Below are positions 23,758 to 31,839 of a stretch of 64,000 bases of DNA, in pieces. The position numbers and the translations under genes were made by a program. Origin of the DNA: Thermococcus eurythermalis. GTDB taxonomy: Archaea > Methanobacteriota_B > Thermococci > Thermococcales > Thermococcaceae. Under the pieces are notes generated by a model that was not told where the DNA came from, searched no databases, and worked only from the letters and a program-made list of their open reading frames with translations. The stretch's first letter is position 1. Each line of letters begins with the position of its first letter. The stretch covers positions 1,736,001 through 1,800,000 of the forward strand of contig NZ_CP008887.1 in assembly GCF_000769655.1 (NCBI RefSeq), written 5' to 3'.

Positions 23758-24474
23758 TCACTGAAGGAGGAGATAGAACAGACCAGCCCCTGCAAGGCCA
23801 CCGAGCAGGCTCGCGAGGAAGTTCGTCGAGTTGTTGTCGGTAACGCCCCAGTTCTCAAGGGTCGCCCCGATAAGGCTGTCAAGGTTTACGCCGATAAACC
23901 CACCGGTTACAACTGCAAGGAGCATCTGGCCCTTGTATTCCGTCAGGGGAAGCGCGAAGAGTGCTATAACCAGAGAGCCGATAAGAGCAAACAGCTCACC
24001 GGCAAGCGAGACTCCCCCATTCACACCTGGCTTTACAGGACGGAGGTTGGTTATCAGCCTGGGCCTCTTCCCGAAGACTTTGCCGAGCTCGCTCGCAAGG
24101 GTGTCCCCGTTAACGGTAGCTATCGCCGAGAACGTGCCCGCCCAAAAGGTGTCCATCATGGTGAGCTTTTCAATCACGAGGAAGAGAACCACCGCGAGGC
24201 CGTTGCCCAGGACGTTGCCCCAGCTCCTCACTCCGCCATTGGACTGGGCAACTCCCCTCCTTTTCTTCTCCTCGTAGCGGTACTTGGTGGCAAGAACACC
24301 GAGGACAACGAACGTCAGAAGCGCGAGGAACGGATAAACTCCACCGAGCTCAAGGACTGCTAAGCCAAGAAGTGCCGCTGAGACTGTGCCCCTCCAGTCA
24401 AGGGCTTTCGTTTTATACGCACCAACGCCAAGCACTGCAACGATTGCAACGTCTGTGACAATCCTTCCGAGCAT
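23758..24474 (-). CDS. DUF92/TMEM19-family membrane protein
   Basis: A 238-residue polytopic membrane protein of the DUF92 family (COG1836). About six hydrophobic segments are visible, with the conserved cytoplasmic NSGGVRSWGNVLGNG-like block (here QSNGGVRSWGNVLGNG), ATVNGDTLASELGKVFG and RPVKPGVNGGVSLAGE, and VTDNNSTNFLASLLGG near the end. Plant VTE6, a phytyl-phosphate kinase, belongs to this family, so an isoprenoid phosphate kinase role in archaeal lipid metabolism is possible but unproven. A CAGGTG ribosome site precedes ATG 24474. The guide RNA sRNA-1 follows its stop. Confidence 0.85.
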   Translation of the reverse strand: MLGRIVTDVAIVAVLGVGAYKTKALDWRGTVSAALLGLAVLELGGVYPFLALLTFVVLGVLATKYRYEEKKRRGVAQSNGGVRSWGNVLGNGLAVVLFLVIEKLTMMDTFWAGTFSAIATVNGDTLASELGKVFGKRPRLITNLRPVKPGVNGGVSLAGELFALIGSLVIALFALPLTEYKGQMLLAVVTGGFIGVNLDSLIGATLENWGVTDNNSTNFLASLLGGLAGAGLFYLLLQ

Positions 24475-24545
24475 CCTCTGACACCTGAGGGAAGTTATAA
24501 GTTGAGTTTATTACGTTTTTCCCTGGACGAAATAGGGAAGAAAAA

Positions 24546-24995
24546 TCAGAGGGTCTCGAACTTCACCGTCTCGGTGATGAATGTTATGTCAAGGCTCTCT
24601 ATCCCGGGTATCTTCTTGGTAACCTCAGAAATTATCCTCTCAAGCTCCTTCATGTCCTTGGGGCCAATTACGTGGAGAACCAAGTTGTGGGAGCCGATTG
24701 CGCGCTGGATTACCTTGACGTTCTCGTCGTTCTTGAGGACGTTTATGACCTCCCCAATGTCAACATCGGGCTTGATGGTGACTCCTAAGACGACATGGAT
24801 ATAGCCCATGGCATCATAATCGGGTATGATGGTATATTTGAGTATGACCCCACTCTGCTCAAGCCTGTTCATTCTCCTCGAAATCCTCTGCCTCGTTGTA
24901 CCGAGGAGTTCGGCAAGCTCCTTGTAGGTAAGGCGAGCATTCTTGGCGAGCAGCTTAAGGATCCTCAGGTCGATGGCAGTTATTTTATCCCTCAT
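24546..24995 (-). CDS. Lrp/AsnC-family transcriptional regulator
   Basis: A 149-residue Lrp/AsnC regulator. The N-terminal winged helix is ITAIDLRILKLLAKNARLTY, KELAELLGTTRQRISRRMNRLEQSGVI; the C-terminal RAM ligand-sensing domain includes HVVLGVTIKPDVDIGEVINVL and KVIQRAIGSHNLVLHVIGPKD. It has a strong AGGAGGTGG ribosome site and a TATA-like TTTTTATATGC near 25042-25055. Such archaeal regulators respond to amino acids and form octamers. Nothing in its immediate neighbourhood identifies a dedicated target; autoregulation is likely. The 184-bp gap upstream holds a perfect 14-bp palindrome. Confidence 0.93.
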   Translation of the reverse strand: MRDKITAIDLRILKLLAKNARLTYKELAELLGTTRQRISRRMNRLEQSGVILKYTIIPDYDAMGYIHVVLGVTIKPDVDIGEVINVLKNDENVKVIQRAIGSHNLVLHVIGPKDMKELERIISEVTKKIPGIESLDITFITETVKFETL

Positions 24996-25094
24996 TTTTG
25001 CCCACCTCCTTTCTGGTTAGTTGGAAAAAACGACCAGTGCATATAAAAATATTTCGTCTCACTCCGATTCTCCTACCACAAGGTTACTCCCCAC

Positions 25095-25108
25095 CCCCTA
25101 ATTAGGGG
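25095..25108. promoter_or_regulatory. perfect palindrome CCCCTAATTAGGGG upstream of the Lrp gene
   Basis: A 14-bp perfect dyad, extended imperfectly by further C/G runs (CTCCCC and GGGGAG on the minus strand), lies about 40 bp upstream of the Lrp-gene TATA element. It could be a regulator site for the Lrp gene or a hairpin in the 3' end of the upstream MazG transcript. Nothing in the sequence decides between these. Confidence 0.35.
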
Positions 25109-25179
25109 AGACTAAAGAAAAGACATAAAACAAAGTGTCGTGTGGAAATATCATTACCCCAACAATAATTACCCGGTTT

Positions 25180-25470
25180 TCAAACTTTTTGGTTTGAGTC
25201 TCTTAGCCGGTACTTGTCCACGCTCCTCTTCAGGGCGTCTTGGACGTCTATGCCGTAGTAGTTTGCTATGCAGACGAGGGCAAAGAGGACATCCCCCAGT
25301 TCCTCGAGGAGTTTGTCTTTATCGGCGTGCCCCTTGATGCCCTCGTATGCCAGCATCGCGTCCGCCAGCTCGCCCAGTTCTTCGGTCACTGCGGCAAACA
25401 TCTCAAAGGGCTTCCAGTAGCCCCCAAGCTCCTGGATTAGCTCATCAACGAGTTTCTGCAGTTCATTCAC
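25180..25470 (-). CDS. MazG-like nucleotide pyrophosphohydrolase
   Basis: A 96-residue all-alpha NTP pyrophosphatase-like protein of the MazG superfamily. The metal-binding EExxE helix is present as VTEELGELADAML, and the second acidic motif as ELGDVLFALVCIANYYGID. Such enzymes remove non-canonical or excess nucleoside triphosphates. The start is taken as GTG 25470 (reading VNELQKLVDE), preceded by GGGGAG, and it overlaps the ArsR-type gene stop by 8 nt, so the two are in one operon. The function fits a stress or house-cleaning role; the exact substrate is unknown. Confidence 0.87.
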   Translation of the reverse strand: MNELQKLVDELIQELGGYWKPFEMFAAVTEELGELADAMLAYEGIKGHADKDKLLEELGDVLFALVCIANYYGIDVQDALKRSVDKYRLRDSNQKV

Positions 25471-25846
25471 CGAGGAGCTCCCCCTTGACCATCTGGAAGT
25501 ACCTCTCAATCGCATCTTTCTTCGCCCTGTAGAAGTGCATTCTTCCCTCTTTTCTGTTCTCGACCAGTCCCAGGGACTTAAGAGTCCTTAGGTGGTGGCT
25601 TATGAGGGTCTGGTCTTCTCCAAGGGCCTGCGATATGAGGCAGACGCAAAGCCACTGGTCGCGGAGGAGTTTCAGAATTGCAAACCTGAGCGGGTTGGAT
25701 ATCGCCTTGAGGAACCGTATGCTATCCTGGTCCACAGTGGGGTCTACCTCCACGTCGAGCTCGGGAATTCCACACCTGTCCACGCACTTCAGAACGGTCT
25801 TCTTCTGCTTCTCATCGAGCTTTTCCAAGAGCTCCACTACTTTCAT
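25463..25846 (-). CDS. ArsR-family regulator with cysteine metal/redox motif
   Basis: A 127-residue winged-helix regulator. The helix before the recognition helix carries LCVCL with C67 and C69, matching the metal- or metalloid-binding ELCVCD box of ArsR/SmtB sensors; a further pair, C21 and C25, sits in the N-terminal helix (KCVDRCG). The recognition helix is GEDQTLISHHLRTLKSLGLV with wing KEGRMHFYRA. Four cysteines suggest sensing of thiophilic metal, metalloid or redox state (inference). ATG 25846 follows AGGTGGTACGC. It heads a two-gene operon with the MazG-like gene and lies next to a perfect TTTCATATGAAA dyad (25891-25902). Confidence 0.88.
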   Translation of the reverse strand: MKVVELLEKLDEKQKKTVLKCVDRCGIPELDVEVDPTVDQDSIRFLKAISNPLRFAILKLLRDQWLCVCLISQALGEDQTLISHHLRTLKSLGLVENRKEGRMHFYRAKKDAIERYFQMVKGELLGE

Positions 25847-25879
25847 GCGTACCACCTAGAACTAAAGTATCACCCTGGA

Positions 25880-25902
25880 TTAATAAAAGTTTTCATATGA
25901 AA
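25880..25902 (-). promoter_or_regulatory. promoter and palindrome upstream of the cysteine-type ArsR gene
   Basis: The perfect dyad TTTCATATGAAA lies at 25891-25902, immediately upstream of the TATA-like CTTTTATTAATCC (about 25878-25890, minus strand), 45 nt before the ArsR start codon. A factor bound here would abut the pre-initiation complex. The adjacent ArsR-type protein is the likely ligand, giving autoregulation. Confidence 0.45.
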
Positions 25903-26270
25903 TTAATCGACAATCTGCATTGGGATTTCACTGCCGTCGCTGGAATACGCCCTTACGGTGTCCTCCGTGAACGGCCACGCTATTATGATATGAACTCCCC
26001 CAAACTTCGAGAAAACTCGAGGTCACCTGCGGAAGGCCAGGGATTGGGACTTGGGTGGGAGTGGACTGTCCCCTTTATCGTCTCGTCGTAGGGGAGCATC
26101 CAGGTGTCAAAGAATACGCTCCTCCGCCCCGCATATTGGTTTGGAGCTATCAGCACCTCCTCAAAGATGCCATCCTTTTCCCGGAGAAAGCCCGCAAACT
26201 CGTTGGGGTAAGCGCTCCTCGCGAGCTGCAAGAGGTACTCGAAGAGCTCCCGTCTAATCCGTACCTTCAT
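25903..26270 (-). pseudogene. JAMM/MPN+ metalloprotease gene with one-base frameshift
   Basis: The gene encodes a small JAMM isopeptidase-like protein (PfJAMM1 type, which removes ubiquitin-like SAMPs). The motif is complete: E24, H70-S-H72, S80 and D83 (HSHPSPNPWPSAGD). After GDLEF the frame reads into an early stop at about 25983, but the other frame continues for about 35 residues with a typical family ending (KFGGVHIIIAWPF through IPMQIVD) to a stop at 25903. Adding one T to the TTTT run (26012-26015) restores a normal 122-residue protein reading LEFFSKFGG. So one base is missing: a true mutation, a programmed slip, or a sequencing error. The catalytic residues lie upstream of the lesion. 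Confidence 0.75.
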
Positions 26271-26293
26271 ACTTTCACCTCAAAGAAAAAGAG

Positions 26294-26680
26294 TTAGAGA
26301 ACAGCTATGCACTCAATCTCAATCCTAACGCTCTTTGGTAGGTTCGAAACTTCAACAACGGCTCTGGCAGGTTTGGAATCTGAAAAGAACTTCTCGTAAA
26401 CCTCGTTGAACTTGGGATAGTCGTTGATGTCGCGGAGGAAGGCCGTAACCTTGACAACGTTCTCGGCGCTCCCCCCAGCAGCTTCAACTATCGCCAGCAT
26501 GTTCCGTATTGCCCTCTCGGCCTGCTCTTCTATTGTGTCTCCGACGACCTCACCGGTCGAGGGATCAACTGGTATCTGGCCAGATACGAACAGCAGTTTT
26601 CCGCCCTCAACGAGCACAGCCTGACTGTAGGGCCCTATCGGCTTGGGGGCCTTTTCCGTGTAGACGGCTTTCTTTTCCAT
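26294..26680 (-). CDS. RidA/YjgF-family enamine/imine deaminase
   Basis: A 128-residue member of the Rid (YjgF/YER057c/UK114) family, which hydrolyses reactive 2-aminoacrylate and related enamines made by PLP enzymes. The protein starts MEKKAVYTEKAPKPIGPYSQ and contains GKLLFVSGQIPVDPSTGE, NVVKVTAFLRDINDYPKFNEVYEKFF, and C-terminal PARAVVEVSNLPKSVRIEIECIAV. The arginine of the PARA block contacts the substrate carboxylate. ATG 26680 follows GGGGGTAATGAAT. A C/D guide RNA gene lies directly upstream, so that RNA may be cut from the leader of this message. Confidence 0.94.
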   Translation of the reverse strand: MEKKAVYTEKAPKPIGPYSQAVLVEGGKLLFVSGQIPVDPSTGEVVGDTIEEQAERAIRNMLAIVEAAGGSAENVVKVTAFLRDINDYPKFNEVYEKFFSDSKPARAVVEVSNLPKSVRIEIECIAVL

Positions 26681-26689
26681 ATTCATTAC

Positions 26690-26752
26690 CCCCGTCAGCG
26701 AAGCGAAGATTCCTCATCGTTTCCTCAGGTGTCCTCGGCCTCATCATCCTTT
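26690..26752 (-). ncRNA. box C/D guide sRNA (sRNA-3) between DUF2666 and rid genes
   Basis: On the minus strand: C box GATGATGA (26741-26748), 12-nt D' guide GGCCGAGGACAC, D' box CTGA (26725-26728), spacer, C' box GATGAGGA (26711-26718, one mismatch to consensus), 12-nt D guide ATCTTCGCTTCG, D box CTGA (26695-26698). The N+5 rule predicts methylation of the fifth base in GUGUCCUCGGCC (C) and in CGAAGCGAAGAU (G). The C box contains the TGA stop codon of the DUF2666 gene, and the D box ends only about 14 nt before the rid start codon. Overlap with a stop codon and with a leader implies processing from the mRNA or its own internal promoter. Confidence 0.85.
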
Positions 26753-27535
26753 CTTTTCGAGGTACTTTTCAAGGGACTTGGCTGGGACATCGAGGGCAAG
26801 GCCGACCTTTTCAAGGGCCGCCCTGAGGGCGTAAACCCTCGCGTGCTCCTCGAAGGGCTCGTCCACATAAAGAGAAGGCTCAAAGGCCTCGTAAACCTCA
26901 ATGACCTTGGGGATGTCGGACTTTTTGACCTTTTTGAAGGCCGAGAATTCGCTCTCAATACCCTCCAGGTCAATGTCCGCGTAAACGGGGAGCTTGAGGA
27001 CGGTGGTCTCGTTTATGCTCGCCAGGAGCCTCGCAACGTCCAGCATGAGGGTTTTGTCGTCTATTATGAGCCTCTTAACAACTATCCAGCGCCCGTGCTT
27101 GGCGGTAAAGTTCACGTGGTCGTCTTCGAACGGGAACTCAACGTCAGCTCCCTCAAGGGCCCCTTCTGGATAATCAACACTCGTGAGGGGCCTCAGCGTT
27201 TCTCTGACGAGATAGGCCCTTGCAACCTCAACGAGAAGCTTCTTGAGCTTCTTGTCCGTCTCGTTCACAAGGCTACCGAGCTTTCTGGCCGTCCCCGGAG
27301 ACTTGAGCGCCACAACGGTCTCGGAGAGTGCGTCTTTTCTCAGCTCTTCCGCGAGCTGCTTCACGCCATTGACATCTATGGCATCGCCGAGGTAGTCACC
27401 AATCCTCGCGTTGACCGTGTTAGATACCCCCGCCAGGAAGTGGGCTATCTTCTCGTTTTCCATGTCGGTCAGCTTCTTCGCGACGCTCCAGTCCTTGTGT
27501 TTAGCGGTGAACAAGATGTGCTCTTCGACCTTCAT
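26744..27535 (-). CDS. DUF2666 protein with internal duplication
   Basis: A 263-residue soluble protein of the Thermococcales DUF2666 family, of unknown function. It is an internal duplication: EEHILFTAKHKDWSVAKKL near residue 4 matches DDHVNFTAKHGRWIVVKRL near residue 137, and each is followed by a helical stretch (HFLAGVSNTVNARIGDYL and DVARLLASINETTVLKL). No signal peptide or membrane segment. The gene is divergent from lonB, with promoters in the 90-bp gap. Its stop codon lies within the C box of sRNA-3. Confidence 0.82.
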   Translation of the reverse strand: MKVEEHILFTAKHKDWSVAKKLTDMENEKIAHFLAGVSNTVNARIGDYLGDAIDVNGVKQLAEELRKDALSETVVALKSPGTARKLGSLVNETDKKLKKLLVEVARAYLVRETLRPLTSVDYPEGALEGADVEFPFEDDHVNFTAKHGRWIVVKRLIIDDKTLMLDVARLLASINETTVLKLPVYADIDLEGIESEFSAFKKVKKSDIPKVIEVYEAFEPSLYVDEPFEEHARVYALRAALEKVGLALDVPAKSLEKYLEKKG

Positions 27536-27647
27536 ACTCTCACCTGACCAGAGTTCTTGGTATTGCTTTTAGCTTTTTCCACAGCAATCGAAAAAGGTTA
27601 TAAATCACTTTCCTGATTGGCCTTTAGAGATGAGAGAGGGAAAGGAG

Positions 27648-29552
27648 ATGAGCGAGGAGGAGATGGTTAAGGAAAAACCACTCCCAGGCGAGTACGGGGA
27701 GAGACTCGACTTAGGTATTGACTTTGAGACGACAGCGGAAATCAAAGTCCCTGAAAAGCTCATAGACCAGGTCATCGGTCAGGACCACGCGGTAGAGGTC
27801 ATAAAAACCGCCGCGACCCAGAAGAGGCACGTCCTCCTAATCGGTGAGCCGGGCACAGGTAAGTCCATGCTCGGCCAGGCGATGGCAGAGCTCCTCCCCA
27901 CGGAGAACCTTGAGGACGTACTGGTCTTTCCGAACCCCGAAGACGAGAACATGCCCAAGATTAAGACGGTGCCCGCCTGCCAGGGAAGGAGAATAGTCGA
28001 GAAGTACCGCGAGAAGGCAAAGAACCAGGAGAACATAAAGTCGTACATCCTGCTCTTCGTCATGCTCACCGTGATGTTCGCCATATTCATGGACTTCAGC
28101 GCGACTACGCTCCTCATGGGCATCTTCGTTGTGATACTCACCATGATGGCGCTCTCCAACATGCGCTTCAGGAACAGTGTCCTAGTCCCCAAGCTCCTCG
28201 TTGACAACTGCGGAAGGACCAAGGCTCCGTTCATTGACGCGACCGGCGCACACGCGGGAGCGCTCCTCGGCGACGTCAGGCACGACCCGTTCCAGAGCGG
28301 TGGCCTCGGAACCCCCGCCCACGAGCGTGTTGAGCCCGGAATGATACACCGCGCCCACAAGGGCGTCCTGTTCATAGACGAGATAGCGACCCTCAGCCTC
28401 AAGATGCAGCAGAGCCTCCTCACAGCGATGCAGGAAAAGAAGTTCCCGATTACCGGCCAGAGCGAGCTCTCAAGCGGTGCTATGGTGAGAACGGAGCCAG
28501 TTCCATGCGACTTTATTCTTGTGGCCGCAGGAAACCTCGACACGATAGACAAGATGCACCCCGCGCTCCGTTCGAGAATCAGGGGATACGGTTACGAGGT
28601 CTACATGCGCACCACGATGCCGGACACCATTGAGAACAGGCGCAAGCTCGTCCAGTTCGTCGCCCAGGAGGTCAAGCGCGACGGCAAGATTCCGCACTTC
28701 ACGAGGGACGCGGTTGAGGAAATCGTCCGTGAGGCCCAGAAGAGGGCCGGCAGAAAGGGACACCTCACCCTCCGCCTCCGCGACCTCGGCGGTATCGTAA
28801 GGGCCGCCGGCGACATCGCGATCAAGAAGGGCAAGAGCATCGTTGAGAGGGAAGACGTGCTTGAGGCCATGAAAATGGCAAAGCCCCTAGAAAAACAGCT
28901 CGCGGACTGGTACATAGAGAACAAGAAAGAATATCAGGTCATAAAGACGGAGGGCGGCGAGATAGGCAGGGTCAACGGCCTGGCCGTCATAGGCGAGCAA
29001 AGCGGTATAGTCCTCCCGATTGAGGCCGTTGTGGCCCCCGCGGCGAGCAAGGAGGAGGGCAAGATAATCGTCACAGGAAAGCTCGGTGAGATAGCAAAGG
29101 AGGCCGTGCAGAACGTCTCGGCAATCATCAAGCGCTACAAGGGAGAAGACATCAGCAGGTACGACATCCACGTCCAGTTCCTCCAGACCTACGAGGGCGT
29201 CGAGGGCGACTCCGCCAGCATAAGCGTTGCAACGGCCGTAATCTCCGCCCTTGAGAACATTCCGATAAGGCAGGACGTTGCAATGACCGGCTCTCTGAGT
29301 GTTCGCGGTGAAGTCCTGCCGATAGGTGGCGCAACGCCGAAGATTGAAGCGGCCATCGAGGCAGGCATAAAGAAGGTCATAATCCCGAAGGCCAACGAGA
29401 AGGACGTCTTCCTCAGCCCGGACAAGGCGGAGAAGATAGAGATTTACCCTGTCGAAAGGATTGACGAGGTGCTCGAAATAGCCCTCGAAGACTCACCGGC
29501 CAAAGACGAACTCCTCAGGAAAATCCGCGAGGCCCTTCCAATCGGAAACTAA
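27648..29552 (+). CDS. lonB: membrane-anchored ATP-dependent protease LonB
   Basis: LonB degrades unfolded membrane and soluble proteins. The 634-residue protein has Walker A GEPGTGKS (residues 66-73), a membrane insert of two hydrophobic segments at about 125-165 ([17 protein letters not shown] and [15 protein letters not shown]), the Walker B region [12 protein letters not shown], and a C-terminal S16 domain with catalytic Ser522 in EGDSASIS and Lys565 in GATPKIEAA, spaced 43 residues as in other LonB. No intein is present, unlike some relatives. ATG 27648 follows GAGAGGGAAAGGAG; a TATA GTTATAAATC at 27597-27606 supports it over the ATG at 27630. Followed by a T-rich terminator. Confidence 0.95.
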   Translation: MSEEEMVKEKPLPGEYGERLDLGIDFETTAEIKVPEKLIDQVIGQDHAVEVIKTAATQKRHVLLIGEPGTGKSMLGQAMAELLPTENLEDVLVFPNPEDENMPKIKTVPACQGRRIVEKYREKAKNQENIKSYILLFVMLTVMFAIFMDFSATTLLMGIFVVILTMMALSNMRFRNSVLVPKLLVDNCGRTKAPFIDATGAHAGALLGDVRHDPFQSGGLGTPAHERVEPGMIHRAHKGVLFIDEIATLSLKMQQSLLTAMQEKKFPITGQSELSSGAMVRTEPVPCDFILVAAGNLDTIDKMHPALRSRIRGYGYEVYMRTTMPDTIENRRKLVQFVAQEVKRDGKIPHFTRDAVEEIVREAQKRAGRKGHLTLRLRDLGGIVRAAGDIAIKKGKSIVEREDVLEAMKMAKPLEKQLADWYIENKKEYQVIKTEGGEIGRVNGLAVIGEQSGIVLPIEAVVAPAASKEEGKIIVTGKLGEIAKEAVQNVSAIIKRYKGEDISRYDIHVQFLQTYEGVEGDSASISVATAVISALENIPIRQDVAMTGSLSVRGEVLPIGGATPKIEAAIEAGIKKVIIPKANEKDVFLSPDKAEKIEIYPVERIDEVLEIALEDSPAKDELLRKIREALPIGN

Positions 29553-29557
29553 ACCAG

Positions 29558-29570
29558 TTTCTTTTTATCT
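29558..29570 (+). terminator. T-rich terminator after lonB
   Basis: TTTCTTTTTATCT begins about 6 nt after the stop codon and precedes the suf promoter, a typical archaeal oligo-T terminator. Confidence 0.45.
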
Positions 29571-29658
29571 CCCTTCTCTGCCATTGTTTCAAAGTTCACA
29601 TCTGTGTCCAGTAATGCTTAAAAAACGTCCCACTTACGTTACCCATGGAGGTGAGCTA

Positions 29659-30399
29659 ATGCTCAAAGTTGAGAACCTTCACGTGAATGTCGAAAACAAA
29701 GAGATTCTCAAGGGCGTTGACCTGGAGGTTAACCCCGGTGAATTCCACGTTGTTATGGGCCCAAACGGCTCAGGAAAGTCAACACTCGCGCTCACAATAG
29801 CCGGCCACCCGAAGTACGAGGTCAAGGACGGAAGGATTCTCTTCGACGGTGAGGAAGTAACCGACCTCAGCCCCGACGAGAGGGTTAAGAGGGGTATAAT
29901 GCTCGCCTTCCAGCACCCTCCGGAGGTCGAGGGCGTTAAGATAATCGAGTTCCTCCAGCAGGTTCTCGTCGAGCTCAAGGGGCTTGACCCGGTTGAGGCC
30001 TACGACCTGATAGTAGAGAAGGCCAGGGAGTTCTGGTTTAAGGAAGAAGACCTGCACCGCTACGTCAACGTCGGCTTCTCCGGCGGTGAGAGGAAGAGGC
30101 TTGAGCTCCTGCAGGCGGTTCTCATCGAGCCGAAGCTTCTCATACTCGACGAGCCGGACAGCGGTGTTGATGTTGACTCGCTGAGCGTCATCAGCAGGAA
30201 AATCGAAGAGCTCCACAAGAAGGGAACGGCGATACTTTTGATAACTCACTACGGCAGGATCCTCCAGCACATAGACAGGGAGAGCATCACCGTCCACGTG
30301 ATGAAGGACGGCAGGATTGTGAGAACCGGCGGAGGAGAGCTCGTGGACAGGATAGACAGAGAGGGCTTCGCCGGAATATTCGAGGAGGTGGGAGCATGA
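29659..30399 (+). CDS. sufC: Fe-S cluster assembly ATPase SufC
   Basis: SufC is the ABC-type ATPase that drives the SufBC scaffold for Fe-S assembly. The 246-residue protein has Walker A GPNGSGKST (residues 34-42), the Q-loop region near FQHPPEV, signature FSGGERKR, Walker B LLILDEPDSGVD and switch His in LITHYGRIL; DSGVD is characteristic of SufC. ATG 29659 follows GGAGGTGAG; a TATA-like CTTAAAAAAC lies at 29617-29626. It overlaps sufB as ATGA. There is no sufD or sufS nearby, the minimal archaeal SufBC type. Confidence 0.96.
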   Translation: MLKVENLHVNVENKEILKGVDLEVNPGEFHVVMGPNGSGKSTLALTIAGHPKYEVKDGRILFDGEEVTDLSPDERVKRGIMLAFQHPPEVEGVKIIEFLQQVLVELKGLDPVEAYDLIVEKAREFWFKEEDLHRYVNVGFSGGERKRLELLQAVLIEPKLLILDEPDSGVDVDSLSVISRKIEELHKKGTAILLITHYGRILQHIDRESITVHVMKDGRIVRTGGGELVDRIDREGFAGIFEEVGA

Positions 30400-31736
30400 C
30401 TGAAACGATAACCATTAGCGACGCCAAGGCGATAATCGAGAACCAGATTGAGGAGCTGGCAAAGAGGAACAGGGAACCTGAATGGATGACGAGGATAAGG
30501 TACAAGGCGCTCGAAGCCTTTGAGAAGGCCCCGCTAAACGACCCGGTCATAAGCGAGGAGGAGCTCCTCCAGTTCATAGCGAAGCCCGAGGTGGAAGGCA
30601 TCCCTGAGAACATTGAAAGCCTCGACGACCTCCCGCCGGAAATGAAGGCCCTCCTCGACAGGCTCGGCATTTCAGAGGTCGAGCAGAAGTACATAGCAGG
30701 ATTGGCAGTTCAGACCGACACGGGTGTCATCTACAACCAGTTCCTCCAGGAGTGGGCAAAGAAGGGGCTAATCGTCCTCCCGACGGAAGAGGCCGTCAGA
30801 AAGTACCCAGATATTGTCAAGGAGCACTTCCTCAAGCTCTTCAGCGTTGATGAGAGCAAGCTGACGGCCTACCACACTGCGGTCTGGAACGGTGGAATCT
30901 TCCTGTACGTCAAAGAGGGACTCAAGGTTCCGTTCCCGCTCCACCTGTTCTTCCTGATACAGGAGAGTGCATTGGCTCAGGCACCTCACATAATCATAAT
31001 CGCCGAGCCCAACACCGAGTTCCACCTCATAGAGGGCTGTACGGCTCCAATACTCGTCAAGCACTCCCTACACCTCGACATGACCGAGGCATACCTCCAC
31101 GAGGGGGCTAAAGCCCAGCTGACAGTTCTGCAGAATTGGCCTGAGTACGTCCACACGAGGCCGATGACCAGGGCGAAGATTGGGAAGGGGGCGCGCTTCA
31201 TCAACACGACCGTCGGCCTCGGAACGGGCAAGAGCAATGTCGCGAATCCGAAGTACTGGGTCGAGGAGAACGGCTACGTAGAGCTGAACGGCATTCTGCT
31301 CGGCCAGAAGGACTGGTTCATTGACCTCGGAGGAGAGATGTACCTCCGTGGCAAAGGGGCGGCGGGAATAAACGCCAGTAAGTCCGTCATAATGGACGAG
31401 AGCACCGTTATAACGCGCGGAGTGATAAGGGCTGAAGCGCCGAAGACCAGGGGCCACATAAGCTGTGACGCGCTCCTCATGAGCGACAAGGCCACCATGG
31501 AGACATATCCTGGTCTCGTCAGTAGGGTTGATGATGCGGAGCTGAGCCACGAGGCTGCTATCGGCAAGATACGCGAGGAGGAGCTCTTCTACCTGATGTC
31601 TAGGGGCCTGGACGAGGAGAAGGCGACCCAGCTCATAGTCAAGGGCTTCCTCGAACCGATGCTCAAGGACATACCGATGGAGTTCCTGGTCGAGATTAGG
31701 AAGATTATCGAGCTCGCCGTGAGCGGGGGCATGTGA
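30396..31736 (+). CDS. sufB: Fe-S cluster scaffold SufB
   Basis: A 446-residue SufB/SufD-family beta-helix protein that with SufC forms the SufBC scaffold building [4Fe-4S] clusters for the many ferredoxins and hydrogenases encoded nearby. Blocks seen are KVPFPLHLFFLIQ, IIIAEPNTEFHLIEGCTAPI with a central cysteine, LHEGAKAQLTVLQNWPEYVH, and the C-terminal EAAIGKIREEELFYLMSRGLDEEKATQLIVKGF that ends the family. It is translationally coupled to sufC through ATGA. Archaeal SufB of this size lacks the long bacterial N-terminal part. Confidence 0.93.
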   Translation: MTETITISDAKAIIENQIEELAKRNREPEWMTRIRYKALEAFEKAPLNDPVISEEELLQFIAKPEVEGIPENIESLDDLPPEMKALLDRLGISEVEQKYIAGLAVQTDTGVIYNQFLQEWAKKGLIVLPTEEAVRKYPDIVKEHFLKLFSVDESKLTAYHTAVWNGGIFLYVKEGLKVPFPLHLFFLIQESALAQAPHIIIIAEPNTEFHLIEGCTAPILVKHSLHLDMTEAYLHEGAKAQLTVLQNWPEYVHTRPMTRAKIGKGARFINTTVGLGTGKSNVANPKYWVEENGYVELNGILLGQKDWFIDLGGEMYLRGKGAAGINASKSVIMDESTVITRGVIRAEAPKTRGHISCDALLMSDKATMETYPGLVSRVDDAELSHEAAIGKIREEELFYLMSRGLDEEKATQLIVKGFLEPMLKDIPMEFLVEIRKIIELAVSGGM

Positions 31737-31839
31737 ACTCGCCAGGTATCTTTGTCTTTTTCTTCCCTCTAGAGCTTGGCAGTTTTAGATTCTCGCGAAT
31801 AAAAAGAATGCATTGCCCATATTGCCTGCAAGCCTGTTA

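Noticed and set aside
27648-29552. Intein in lonB
   Set aside because: The ATPase and protease domains are continuous at normal LonB length (634 aa).
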